Shown piece by piece: positions 28,142 through 36,842 of a stretch of DNA of 53,482 nucleotides. The notes beneath the pieces are model-generated. The model was not told the DNA's origin. It saw nothing but the letters and a program-made list of their open reading frames with translations, and ran no database searches. The stretch covers positions 1 through 53,482 of the forward strand of contig JBAXGN010000023.1 of NCBI GenBank assembly GCA_037139415.1, read 5' to 3'. Made by a program: the position numbers and the translations under genes. The DNA is from Verrucomicrobiota bacterium. Its GTDB lineage: Bacteria; Verrucomicrobiota; Verrucomicrobiia; Limisphaerales; Fontisphaeraceae. How positions within the stretch are numbered: position 1 is the stretch's first letter; every line of letters begins with the position of its first letter.

Positions 28142-29194
28142 TCAGGCTTTCCATCCGTGGTTGTCGCGCACCTGGATCATCGCCGCGAGGATGTCGTTCC
28201 AGGTTTGCGGTTTCATCATCACATCATTCGGGAACATGCAGCCATCCCAGCAGATGTGCTTGAATTTCTTTGTCACTTTGCCGCTGTCATCCCGCATCCA
28301 ATAGCCCGCGTCGCGCGCGATGTTCAGCTTGCCGTTGGGGTCCGTCGCCAGGCAATGGCGTCCGGTCTTGTCATGCGAGCCGCTGCCCTTGACCGTGGCG
28401 TCGTTTTGCGCCACGTGGAAATCAATCGTCCAAGGACGTAGCGCCTTGGTGAGCTTTTTCATCCCGGCGTGGAACTGGCTGGGGTCCCAGGAAAACTTCT
28501 CCGGCACCAGACGGTGTTCGGGGGCATTGTAGCCCAGCATGTAAAGCAGCGTGTGGGCCATGTCAGCCTGGAAACCCAGCAGCTTAGGCTGGTTCACCCC
28601 TTCGAGCACTTGCAGCATGTATTTCCACGAATGCATGGAGCCCCAGCAAATTTCGCCTTCTGCGGCGAGCTTCTCGCCGAAGCCTTTGGCGACCTTCGCG
28701 GCTTCTTTGAAGGTTTCAATGATGCGTTTGGTGTTGCCCTTGGGGTCCTTGTCCCAATCGGTGACGCTGGAGGCGGTGTCAATGCGCACCACGCCGTGCG
28801 GGCGGATGCCCAGTTCGCGCAGTTTGGCGGCGATACGGCAGCCTTTCTTGACCTGCCCGACAAATTTCTGCCGGTCTTCCGCGCCGCCCATGGCCGCGCC
28901 GCCGCCGGTGGGCGGCCAGATGGGGGCCACCACCGAGCCGACCACCAAATTCTTGGCGGCGATTTTGTCCGCGATCTTTTTCAGATCATCGTCCGAGGAA
29001 TCAATATTGATATGCGGCTCGAATAGGAAAATATCCACGCCATCGAACTTGATCCCGTCGACCTCGGCGGCGGCGGTCAGGTTCAGCATGGTATCCAGAT
29101 CAATGCAGGGTTCGGCGCCGGGGCTGCCTTTGCCCACCAGGCCGGGCCACATTGCGTTGTGTAATTTGGGATAATTATTGGGGTGAATGCTCAT
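28142..29194 (-). CDS. Sugar phosphate isomerase/epimerase (xylose isomerase-like)
   Basis: A 350-residue TIM-barrel protein of the AP-endonuclease-2/xylose-isomerase-like family. Visible features include [13 protein letters not shown], a [11 protein letters not shown] strand with likely metal-binding Glu, and a [15 protein letters not shown] segment with Asp and His ligands. The long [20 protein letters not shown] region follows. Start at 29194 ([11 protein letters not shown]); one more Met lies 7 codons upstream. With the Gfo/Idh gene 17 bp downstream it forms a two-gene operon of sugar conversion. Confidence 0.85.
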   Translation of the reverse strand: MSIHPNNYPKLHNAMWPGLVGKGSPGAEPCIDLDTMLNLTAAAEVDGIKFDGVDIFLFEPHINIDSSDDDLKKIADKIAAKNLVVGSVVAPIWPPTGGGAAMGGAEDRQKFVGQVKKGCRIAAKLRELGIRPHGVVRIDTASSVTDWDKDPKGNTKRIIETFKEAAKVAKGFGEKLAAEGEICWGSMHSWKYMLQVLEGVNQPKLLGFQADMAHTLLYMLGYNAPEHRLVPEKFSWDPSQFHAGMKKLTKALRPWTIDFHVAQNDATVKGSGSHDKTGRHCLATDPNGKLNIARDAGYWMRDDSGKVTKKFKHICWDGCMFPNDVMMKPQTWNDILAAMIQVRDNHGWKA

Positions 29195-29354
29195 AACGTT
29201 GTCTCGCAAATGCAAAGCCCGGCGTTAGCCTTGCCAGGCAAGACCCGCAGACCTTTTTGGCTGGGACTCGTTTGCATCATGCTATTGTGCTGAGCACCTT
29301 ATCCATCCGTAGCCGCCCGCGCAATAATAATTTGGCCCGGCTTACAATAATCAG

Positions 29355-29580
29355 CAGGGCTGCATCAAGCGCGTTGGTGCGTTACGAATACTACGAGGTG
29401 GGCAGGGTCTGTGGTTCCGTACCCCCTCACCTCTTTCCTCTCCCTCGGGGAGAGGATTTTCATTATCCGGCTGAGGGAGCAGGCATAATCGCTTTACTTT
29501 ATTCCGGGTGATTCCGCTGCACTGGGAACACCCGAACCGCCGCTTCCAGCTTGAACCAAACCGAGCTTGATGCAGCCCTG
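29355..29580 (-). mobile_element. MITE-like element, copy 2, with perfect terminal inverted repeats
   Basis: 226 bp bounded by CAGGGCTGCATCAAGC (29355-29370) and its exact complement GCTTGATGCAGCCCTG (29565-29580). It matches copy 1 at 12161-12387 in inverted orientation, including the CTCTCCC/GGGAGAG hairpin. It encodes no protein, and I see no clear target-site duplication. It fills most of the gap between the isomerase operon and the terminase gene; the rest (29581-29667) has short GAGCACC repeats. Confidence 0.75.
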
Positions 29581-29667
29581 TGGGGCAGGTGATTGGGGGT
29601 GGGAGAGCACCAGAAAGCACCCGCGAGCACCCAAAAGCACTCAAAATGAAAATTTTGCAGTTGTTCC

Positions 29668-31170
29668 TCATGCACCGGTGAGTTTCCTAACGTAAATTTG
29701 CGGGGAGCGGCTGGCGACGAGATAGCGCAGGGCGTCGGCGGCATCATCCCCACCGGTCCCTTCCTCGTTGACATTGGTTTTGAGGACATCGCCGGGGCGG
29801 TCCGGGTCGTGCTGCACATAGGGCAGGCAGGCGAGCAAGTGCTGGCAGCGTTTATGGATGAAGAGGGTGGGTGGAATGCCGTGATCGGGATCGCCCAAGC
29901 GGTCCAGGATGGCAGACCAGCCGGCCATCCGGTCCATGTAGGCGGGGCGCAGATTCAGGCCGTGTTTGCGGTATTGTTCGGCGGTGGATTCGCCGTTACT
30001 TTCGCGACTGAACAGGTCCGCACCGGCCACGAACCAGGAAAGGAGTTTTTTCTGGCCCCGGCACCAAAGCATTTCCCGCGCCTGGCAATGCTCCGGGTAT
30101 TGAGCCAGGAGGCTTTCCCGCAAATGATCTTCGCTGAGATAGATGCCGTGTTGGGCGATCATGGCTTTGATAGCCTGTGCCTGCCGTTTGGCAATCCAAA
30201 GACGCTCGGCGAGTTCGTCCAGCACATACAGGTTATCAGCATGGTCAAAACCGCCCAGCAGGACGACGTTACGGTGAGTGTAGCCGTAGTCCATGGCGGC
30301 AAACCATTTGACGATGAGGGATTCCTTGAACTGGTCGTCGAGGATGTGCACCTCGGGACGAAAGTTTTTGAAGTACTGACCGGCGGAAATGTCCCACTGG
30401 CCCTGATACCAAGCCGCATACTGCCAGCCAGTGCGGCTGGCCAGATGAACTTTGTATTCCGGGTTAATAAAGGCGTTGTCGTCCACGCGGGCCGGAATGA
30501 AGCGGGTAGCGGATTCGGTGCCGCACTTGGAAGGCACGATAAACTTCTCGTAGTACCACTGGTGGCCGATACCGCCGGGATTGGTGGTGGAATACATGCG
30601 CGGATGCCAGTTAGGCTTGGAGGTGCGGCAGCAGGAGGAGATGTCCTCGTACTTGCGCAGGGTAAGCTGGGTGGCCTCCTCGATGGCGATGACGTCATAT
30701 TCCAAGCCAAGATAGGCATCAATGTCCTTCTCGCACTGGTAATGGCCGAGGACAATGCGGGAGCCGTTGGCAAAGGTGAGCAGGCCACGGGAGGCGTTGA
30801 ATTCGTGGGGTAACCGATGGAAGAGCCGCCGGCGGAGATCTTCAAAGTTTTCGAGGTTGGATTTGCCGACCTTGCGGAGCAGCAGGCATTTGAGGCCGGG
30901 GATGCGCTGGCAGTCGTCGGCCCCGAGCTGGGCGAGGAGCCAGTGGGATTTGCCGCCGCCGCGCGCGCCGCCGTAGCCAATGGCCTTGGGGCCACCGGGT
31001 TGATCGCAGAGCCGGGCGGCGGCACTGGCGGCGAGCTGCCGGGTCTGGAGGACGATGCCGGCCTTGGCGAAGTTTAGGAGCTGATCCTTGGGACAGCCTT
31101 GCTGCAAGCCGAGCTGGAACACCTGTTTCAGCTTGGCTTGGGCAGCGGGAGCGAGGGATTGGGGATTCAT
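29668..31170 (-). CDS. Phage-type terminase large subunit
   Basis: A 500-residue protein. The ATPase half has Walker A YGGARGGGKS (about 66-75) and Walker B with VIAIEEATQ. The C-terminal nuclease half includes MDYGYTHRNVVLLGGFDH with the first catalytic Asp, and ends in GGDDAADALRYLVAS with the last acidic cluster. This is the full layout of a DNA-packaging terminase, so the protein appears intact. It is preceded by a small-subunit-like gene but no portal, capsid or tail gene is nearby. It may be a domesticated phage remnant or part of an unknown element. Confidence 0.88.
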   Translation of the reverse strand: MNPQSLAPAAQAKLKQVFQLGLQQGCPKDQLLNFAKAGIVLQTRQLAASAAARLCDQPGGPKAIGYGGARGGGKSHWLLAQLGADDCQRIPGLKCLLLRKVGKSNLENFEDLRRRLFHRLPHEFNASRGLLTFANGSRIVLGHYQCEKDIDAYLGLEYDVIAIEEATQLTLRKYEDISSCCRTSKPNWHPRMYSTTNPGGIGHQWYYEKFIVPSKCGTESATRFIPARVDDNAFINPEYKVHLASRTGWQYAAWYQGQWDISAGQYFKNFRPEVHILDDQFKESLIVKWFAAMDYGYTHRNVVLLGGFDHADNLYVLDELAERLWIAKRQAQAIKAMIAQHGIYLSEDHLRESLLAQYPEHCQAREMLWCRGQKKLLSWFVAGADLFSRESNGESTAEQYRKHGLNLRPAYMDRMAGWSAILDRLGDPDHGIPPTLFIHKRCQHLLACLPYVQHDPDRPGDVLKTNVNEEGTGGDDAADALRYLVASRSPQIYVRKLTGA

Positions 31171-31180
31171 AATTTTAGTA

Positions 31181-31341
31181 ATCAGTAATCAGTAATCAGT
31201 AATCAGTAATCAGTAATCAGTTATCAGTTATCAGTTATCAGTTATCAGTTATCAGTTATCAGTTATCAGTGACCAGTGATCAGTGACCAGTGATCAGTGA
31301 TCAGTGATCAGTGATCAGTGATCAGTGATCAGTGATCAGTG
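31181..31341. repeat. 23-unit tandem heptamer array between the terminase genes
   Basis: Twenty-three uninterrupted 7-bp units in one phase: five ATCAGTA, then seven ATCAGTT, then eleven ending in G (nine ATCAGTG and two ACCAGTG). The units are sorted in three blocks by last base. The array lies in the 215 bp between the small and large terminase genes. Shorter stretches of the same core appear near 32188-32240, 38420, 41245-41275 and 41400. Confidence 0.92.
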
Positions 31342-31350
31342 ATCAGGGCG

Positions 31351-31397
31351 TTGCACTTTTTTACACCTTTTTGCACTTTTCTGCACTATTTTGCACC
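31351..31397. repeat. Short spaced TGCAAAA repeat at the end of the terminase small gene
   Basis: Five near copies of TTGCACTTTT-like decamers (read on the plus strand: TTGCACTTTTTTACACC, TTGCACTTTTCTGCAC, TTTTGCACC) run through the last codons and the stop of the small subunit gene at 31386. It looks like a second, more eroded tandem repeat beside the heptamer array. Confidence 0.5.
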
Positions 31398-31961
31398 AGT
31401 TTTGGCAGGGCTTTCGGCGCAGGCTTGATCGAGGAGGGCCGTGAGTTGATCACCCAGGCTATTCGCCAATGCGGCAGGGTCCTCGGCGACACTGCGGGCG
31501 GCTTGCTGGCCAATTCGGGAAGCGACTTCCAGCGCTTTGCAGGCGTCTGCAAAACTCATCAGGTCCACGTCGCCGTCCACCATGCGTTCAAGATAGCGCT
31601 CGGCGGCATCGAGCATGGCTTCGGCCACGGCGTATTGGCGGTCGCGGAACGCCTTGGCGCGGGCGGCGGCATCGAGGCAATCCTCGCGGTGGGTGGTAAT
31701 TTCGGTTTCGGTGTATTGTTCCGCACACTGAGCGGCGTGGGTTTTGATGCGACCGCGCCAATCGAACTCAAGCGCCCAGCCTTTGACGGTGCGCAGGGAA
31801 GCGCCGATTTTATCAGCCACCGCCGCATAGCGGCGTTGGGGGCCGAGTTCCAGGTAAACGCGGAAGGCCTCGGCGGCACGGGCGGATTCGCCAGCCGGAC
31901 GGGCGGGTTGAGCGATGGGCTCCGGGTTCAGGGAGCCGGGTGTCGGTAACGGATCATTCAT
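31386..31961 (-). CDS. Terminase small subunit-like DNA-binding protein
   Basis: A 191-residue protein. A Pro-rich start (PLPTPGSLNPEPIAQPARP) is followed by a helix-turn-helix like the phage small terminase DNA-binding domain (RRYAAVADKIGASLRTVKGW, residues about 42-61). A long helical, Ala/Arg/Glu-rich region (DCLDAAARAKAFRDRQYAV ... DLMSFADACKALEVAS) makes up the rest and may oligomerise. It is directly upstream of the large subunit gene, separated by the heptamer array. Small terminases recognise packaging sites; the array might be such a target or a spacer. A decayed copy of its first codons lies at 32240-32308. Confidence 0.7.
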   Translation of the reverse strand: MNDPLPTPGSLNPEPIAQPARPAGESARAAEAFRVYLELGPQRRYAAVADKIGASLRTVKGWALEFDWRGRIKTHAAQCAEQYTETEITTHREDCLDAAARAKAFRDRQYAVAEAMLDAAERYLERMVDGDVDLMSFADACKALEVASRIGQQAARSVAEDPAALANSLGDQLTALLDQACAESPAKTGAK

Positions 31962-32239
31962 ATAATGCCTTTCATCTATGCAAAGTTTCGTTTTGCACCA
32001 CCCAGACTAACACGTTTTTTGAGGCCGCCAGGAGAGGGAGCAACGCGGGTGCGGCGAATTGCGGGTAGGTGCAGGTGGATTCGCGAAGGTGCGCGAGGAG
32101 GACGTATGGATTTTAATAAAAAAGTATTTGACAGGGTTTTGGCGGGCGGTGAGCCGGTGCCAAGCAGCCAGTGACCGAGAAACCAGTGATCAGTTATCAA
32201 TAAACAGTGATCAGTTATCAGTAAACAGTGATCAGTGAC

Positions 32240-32308
32240 CATTGCAAATTTGGGAACCGAACCAGGCACCGTCGCCAGGGTGCCGGGCGTTGTTTTATCA
32301 TCAGTCAT
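32240..32308 (-). pseudogene. Second, decayed start of the terminase small subunit gene
   Basis: On the minus strand a frame beginning MTDDKTTPGTLATVPG parallels MNDPLPTPGSL at the start of the intact gene. The 180 bp upstream of both starts are alignable. The rest of the coding sequence is missing and replaced by ATCAGTN repeats. It looks like the left-over 5' end of a duplicated gene. Confidence 0.55.
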
Positions 32309-32755
32309 ATATTACCTTTCATTTACGCAAAGTTTTTCTTTGCAATAACCACGGTAACACATTTTTTAAGACAGCCAGGAGCGGGAGCAACCCAGACGCA
32401 GCAAATTGCAGTCCGGCGCAACATGACGCAACGTGGTGAAACAATATGAACATCAAATATTTTTAAAATAGTATTTGACAGGTTTTTTGGGGAACTCGAA
32501 GTTGAGATAAAGCAGAGAAGAAAGGGAAACCATGGCAAAAAGATAAGCTGGCAAAAATATGGGGAACAAATTCATTTTGCAGAAAGATGAACTGGCAGAA
32601 AAATGAAGACTGGGAAATAGAAAGCCGGGGAGCGGATTTTGCAAAAAAATGCCGTCGCATGCAAACGGAGGATGGACGGAATGGGGCATTGCAAATTGAA
32701 AATTGTAAATTTCAAATTGGAGGGCCGAGCGGATGGGAGTTATGGGACGGATGGC

Positions 32756-32808
32756 CTACCGCAACGCAACAAGTGAAGGCAGAAAATGCGCTAAAAAGCA
32801 AAGTCCAG
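32756..32808 (+). repeat. Island repeat element, copy a
   Basis: Carries ACCGCAACGCAACAAGTG and GCTAAAAAGCAAAGTCCAG. It is a partly diverged copy of the element seen at 33186, 36738 and 36973. Confidence 0.6.
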
Positions 32809-33036
32809 CTAACAATAAACGAAAGGAAAAACCAGATAAAACCACTGATTGCTATAATGCTCCTTCTCGATTCAAAAGGAGGCATCATGAAAACAGGAAA
32901 TCCTATGAATGCCCCCCTAAATCTAAAACGACCTTCAGGTGTTTGAGCAGAAAATCGAACAGCAGTTTGTTGTGCCTCCACTGAGCCGCCGAGATATTCA
33001 GGGGGGCGGAACCGTCTCCCGGAGTACTGTCCCGAT

Positions 33037-33243
33037 CAACCGTCTGCTCATTTTCGTCCCCTTCCAGTTTGCAGCCCCGCGCCAGCCTGATTTATGCGCT
33101 TGCTTCGCCTCCGCGATGGGGTTAAGCTCCGCATATGAATGCAAAACGTGAAAAGAAACGCAGGCGGGCCAAAACCAATGCTCCCTTACCGCAACGCGAC
33201 AAGTGAAAGCATCCAATGTGCCAAAAAGCAAATTCCTATCAGT
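33037..33243 (+). repeat. Long direct repeat, left copy
   Basis: About 205 bp that reappears at 36843-37030. From GCGCTTGCTTCGCCTCCGCG onward the two are almost identical, with a few substitutions in 150 bp; the first 50 bp contain an indel. It holds a conserved micro-frame (33135-33206) and ends in the element copy at 33186-33243. The two copies flank the helicase-associated-repeat gene. Confidence 0.85.
33135..33206 (+). CDS. Possible 23-residue basic peptide (left direct repeat)
   Basis: ATG-initiated frame encoding MNAKREKKRRRAKTNAPLPQ plus RDK. It matches the copy at 36922 except Ala3/Thr3 and a silent change at a proline codon. The peptide is highly basic. There is no good ribosome site, so whether it is expressed is unknown; it may just be conserved with the repeat. 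Confidence 0.3.
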   Translation: MNAKREKKRRRAKTNAPLPQRDK

Positions 33244-33433
33244 GACCAGCCAAAGAGCGCGACTTTTGGGCTCTCCAAGGCTTTTGTTCCATTCCTGCGC
33301 CTTGCATTATTAAGGTTCCTTCTTTACTGTTTGCCCATGGCCATTCATCACCCGGTCATGCGTTCAGGTCACATGGACTTGGTTTTCAATGGCAGAGCGG
33401 GATTTCACACGTCATAAGCGATTACCAGATGCC

Positions 33434-36400
33434 ATGACCGCAAACATTCATCGCGCCAAGCCAGCCCCCCGCGCCAAACGGTCCGCCGCCCGGACCCGCC
33501 GAAATGCTCGGTCTGTGCCACCGCCTCCTGTGAAGATCGGCTCCTGGGAATACATGTTCCGCATGCTGACGGTTTTCCAGCGAACTCACCAGCATTGCAA
33601 CGTGCCCTTTGAGGAGCGTCCGGGCAGTCTGGGCCGTTGGCTTCACGACCAAATTGCCGATGCCAAGGCCAGCCGACTGCCACTGAAGCGATGCCAGCGC
33701 CTCGCCACCTTGGGCGTCGTGTTGGACATCGCGCTCTCCCCCTCACCCCAGCATCTGCACTTGGAGGTTCTCTGGGAAAAGCGCTTCACGGAACTCCTGG
33801 CGTACCAGAAGCGGTTTGGCCACACCTGCGTTCCCTCCAAGTGGAGCGAGAACCCGGCCCTGGGCGCCTGGGTGCATTGCCAGCGTGCCTACCGTAAGAA
33901 GAACCTGCTCGCCGCCAACCGCATCGCCCAACTCAGCCAAATCGGGTTCGCGTGGTCCGCCCCTGACCGCTTAAACCCCATGCGTGAGGAAAACCGGGAT
34001 AAACTCTGGCGCCACATGTTCGACCAACTCCAGCGCTTTCGGCAAGGCCACGGCCATTGCCGGGTGCCCTCCGATTGGCCCGAGAATCCGGGGCTGGGCC
34101 AGTGGGTCCAGAGTCAGCGACTCGCAAACCGCAAAGGCCGGTTGCGACCCGACCGCAAAGCGCTCCTCGAAGGCTGTGGCTTTGCCTGGCAGGACGATAA
34201 CCATGTCAGCAACGAACGCTGGCAGCGTCAGTTCGATGCCCTCCTTGCCTTCAAGGCTCGGTTTGCCCATACCCTGGTGCCTTCCAACTGGGCCGAGAAC
34301 AATTCCTTGGGCGCTTGGGTCTATATCCAGCGGGCTTACCGCCGGAAAAATTTGCTTAGCCCCGACCGCATCGCCCGCCTCGACGCCATCGGGTTCACCT
34401 GGAGCGGTCCCGGCCGCCTCGGGCCGGCACGAACCGAGGATTACCGGCTGCGTTGGGAATTAAAATTTGAACAACTCCGCCAATTTAAGGAATCCCACGG
34501 ACACTGCCAGCCCGCCGCATCCATTTTGAAGGAGCGCTCCCTGGCTGATTGGGTTAAAACCCAGCGCGCCGCTCAGCGCGCCGGCCGACTTGATCCCGCT
34601 CACAAGGAGCGCCTCGACGCCATCGGGTTCTCCTGGAGCGTCCCCGGCCGCCTCGGGCCGGAACGAACTGAGGATTACCGGCTGCGTTGGGAATTAAAAT
34701 TTGAACAGCTCCGCCAATTTAAGGAATCCCACGGACACTGCCGGCCCGCCGCATCCATTTTGGAGGATCGCTCCCTGGCTGATTGGGTTCAAACCCAGCG
34801 CGCCGTCCAGCGGGCTGGCCGACTTGATCCCGCTCGCAAGGAGCGCCTCGACGCCCTTGGCTTCGACTGGAAACCAGCCCCGGGCGGCAGAGTTGTCGGC
34901 CTTACGCCCGCAGAACACGCCCGGTTGTCCGAATTGCACCACGCTCAGCGCGAACGGCTATGGGGGCAGCGGCTGGCCGAACTGGCCGCCTTCCGTGAAC
35001 AGCACGGACACATCTGCGTCCCCGCAGAGTCGCCGTTGGGGACCTGGCTCGCCCAACAGCGCAAAGCCGCTTCCCGAGACCAACTCGTGGCGGAGAAACG
35101 CCAGCGCCTGGCCAACCTGGGCGTGAACTGGCTGCCCCTCGAATCCACGTGGGAGCGCCACTTCCAAAACCTCTGCGATTTTCATCGTCAACACGGCCAC
35201 TTTCACGTGCCCAGCGGCTACGCTCCCGATCCCGATCTGTACGATTGGCAGTACCGCCAGCGCTATCTCCATCGTCATGGCAGCCTGCGTGAAGACCGGA
35301 AGCAGAAATTTGAGGCCCTGGGCTGGACCTCGAGTCCGGGGCCAGACTCTGATCACGAGGCGAAGTGGGAAAAGCGTTTCGCCGAACTCCTCGCCTTCAA
35401 AGAGCGCCATGGCCATTTCCGGGTCGCCACTCGTCATGGCAGAACGTCGCTGGGTATTTGGCTTGGCAACCAGCGCCAGCTAGCCGCCCAAGGCAAGCTC
35501 TCCCCCGACCGCCGCGAACGCCTCGTGGCTGCCGGCGTGCAATTCGGGCGCTTTGCCCCGGACAAGTGGCAGTCGCGTTACGAACAACTCGTCGCTTTCA
35601 TCGCCCGGCATGGTCACTGTCATGTGCCGTGCGACGACCTGGCTCTCGGCAAACTTTTCAACTGGATCTCCGTCCAGCGCACGGTTAAGCGCCTTGGTAA
35701 ACTTGGCCCCGAGCGCCTCCGGATGCTCGAAGCCATTGGCTTCGAATGGAACACCAGCGCCACGCGCATTAACCCTGGCAAGCTCGCCCACTGGGAGCGC
35801 ATGTATGCCGCCTTGGTTGAATACCAGAGACAGCACGGCCATACGCTCGTTCCTTTTGATTGCGAGGTACCTGCTCCGGTCGGGGCCGCGGCGCCTGCCA
35901 GCCCCCTGCAACTGGGCCGCTGGGTTGCGATGCAGCGCCAGGCTTTCGGACTAGGTAAAATTAAACCCGAGCGCCAGCGCCGGCTTAATGACCTGGGTTT
36001 TGTTTGGAATACCCTTGAGGCGGGATGGAAATTAAACCTCCAGGCGTTGCAAACCTTCCGCCGCGACCATGGCCACTGTCAGGTCTCCCAACGGTTGAAC
36101 CCGGAACTCGCCGTCTGGGTCTTCACCCTCCGTCAGCAGCGCAAAGACGGCAAACTTTCGGCGGAGCGGATACGCCAGCTCGACGAGCTGGGCTTTGCTT
36201 GGCAGGCCCGCAATCTGCGATGGGAACACCGCTTTGCCGAACTGCTCCACTACCAGCAAACCAATGGCCACTGCAATGTGCCGGCCCAATGGAAGCCAAA
36301 CCCCGCGCTGGCCGGCTGGGTCGATCGACAGCGACAGGGGCACGCGCGCGGCACCCTTGGCGCCGAGTTCACCCAGCGGCTCGAAGCCATTGGGTTTAGT

Positions 36401-36646
36401 TGGAAACGCTCCTTCCGTCACAACCCGGAGGCCGACGCCCGCTGGGAAAAAGAATTCCAAGCGTTGGCGAATTACCAGCGCCGCCACGGCTCCCTCCGCG
36501 TGCCCCGCCTGTCACCGAAGTATTCCGCCTTGGCCCGCTGGATCTATTGCCAGCGCCGGATCTACCGCCAGAAACTATTGCGCCCCGACCGCCAGCGCCG
36601 TCTCGAAACCATTGGCTTCTTCGCCGCCCCCGCTCCCGCCGCCTAG
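33434..36646 (+). CDS. Protein of 14 helicase-associated (HA) repeats, no helicase domain
   Basis: About 1070 residues, made almost entirely of HA domains (PF03457-like) after a basic N-terminal tail (AKPAPRAKRSAARTRRNA). Each unit of about 65-78 residues has W(x)3(F/L)xxLxxFxxxHGHCxVP, then LGxW(V/L)xxQR and RxxRLxxLGFxW. I count 14 units by eye. Units 5 and 6 (DNA 34381-34614 and 34615-34848) are almost identical. In known proteins HA repeats sit behind a DEAD/DEAH helicase core; here no Walker A or DEAD box is present. HA repeats resemble Myb-like DNA-binding folds, so it may bind DNA along its length. Start 33434 chosen over 33389 without strong evidence. Confidence 0.8.
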   Translation: MTANIHRAKPAPRAKRSAARTRRNARSVPPPPVKIGSWEYMFRMLTVFQRTHQHCNVPFEERPGSLGRWLHDQIADAKASRLPLKRCQRLATLGVVLDIALSPSPQHLHLEVLWEKRFTELLAYQKRFGHTCVPSKWSENPALGAWVHCQRAYRKKNLLAANRIAQLSQIGFAWSAPDRLNPMREENRDKLWRHMFDQLQRFRQGHGHCRVPSDWPENPGLGQWVQSQRLANRKGRLRPDRKALLEGCGFAWQDDNHVSNERWQRQFDALLAFKARFAHTLVPSNWAENNSLGAWVYIQRAYRRKNLLSPDRIARLDAIGFTWSGPGRLGPARTEDYRLRWELKFEQLRQFKESHGHCQPAASILKERSLADWVKTQRAAQRAGRLDPAHKERLDAIGFSWSVPGRLGPERTEDYRLRWELKFEQLRQFKESHGHCRPAASILEDRSLADWVQTQRAVQRAGRLDPARKERLDALGFDWKPAPGGRVVGLTPAEHARLSELHHAQRERLWGQRLAELAAFREQHGHICVPAESPLGTWLAQQRKAASRDQLVAEKRQRLANLGVNWLPLESTWERHFQNLCDFHRQHGHFHVPSGYAPDPDLYDWQYRQRYLHRHGSLREDRKQKFEALGWTSSPGPDSDHEAKWEKRFAELLAFKERHGHFRVATRHGRTSLGIWLGNQRQLAAQGKLSPDRRERLVAAGVQFGRFAPDKWQSRYEQLVAFIARHGHCHVPCDDLALGKLFNWISVQRTVKRLGKLGPERLRMLEAIGFEWNTSATRINPGKLAHWERMYAALVEYQRQHGHTLVPFDCEVPAPVGAAAPASPLQLGRWVAMQRQAFGLGKIKPERQRRLNDLGFVWNTLEAGWKLNLQALQTFRRDHGHCQVSQRLNPELAVWVFTLRQQRKDGKLSAERIRQLDELGFAWQARNLRWEHRFAELLHYQQTNGHCNVPAQWKPNPALAGWVDRQRQGHARGTLGAEFTQRLEAIGFSWKRSFRHNPEADARWEKEFQALANYQRRHGSLRVPRLSPKYSALARWIYCQRRIYRQKLLRPDRQRRLETIGFFAAPAPAA

Positions 36647-36842
36647 TGAGCCCCTCACGCCCCAGCCTCCGCCGGAACTTTTTTCTTGCTCGCTGAGTCC
36701 GCGTCACTTGGGGTATGGTTTCCCATATGTACTAAACTTACCGCAACGCGACAAGTGAAGGCAGAAAATGCGCTAAAAAGCAAATTCCTATCAGTTGCGA
36801 CCACTGCTACAGGGTGGTGGGACCAGGCACGCAGCCTGCCGC

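Larger units (their letters stand above)
31962..33433. repeat. Repeat-rich, low-coding stretch of the island
   Basis: About 1.5 kb with no convincing gene. It contains a second copy of the small-subunit leader (31959-32145 against 32306-32487, both ending in a GTATTTGACAGG block) and short ATCAGTN runs. It also holds TGGCAAAAATAT and TTTTGCAGAAAGATGAA-type repeats near 32550-32640, an AT-rich imperfect palindrome near 32690, two element copies (32756, 33186) and one arm of the long direct repeat (33037-33243). A 28-codon ATGAAAACAGGAAATCC frame at 32887 has no recognisable content. Confidence 0.7.

Noticed and set aside
31174-31345. CRISPR array between the terminase genes
   Set aside because: The repeat is a 7-bp uninterrupted tandem unit with no spacers and no cas genes nearby.
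29668-31961. Intact prophage
   Set aside because: Only the terminase genes are present; no portal, capsid, tail, integrase or lysis gene in the surrounding 20 kb.
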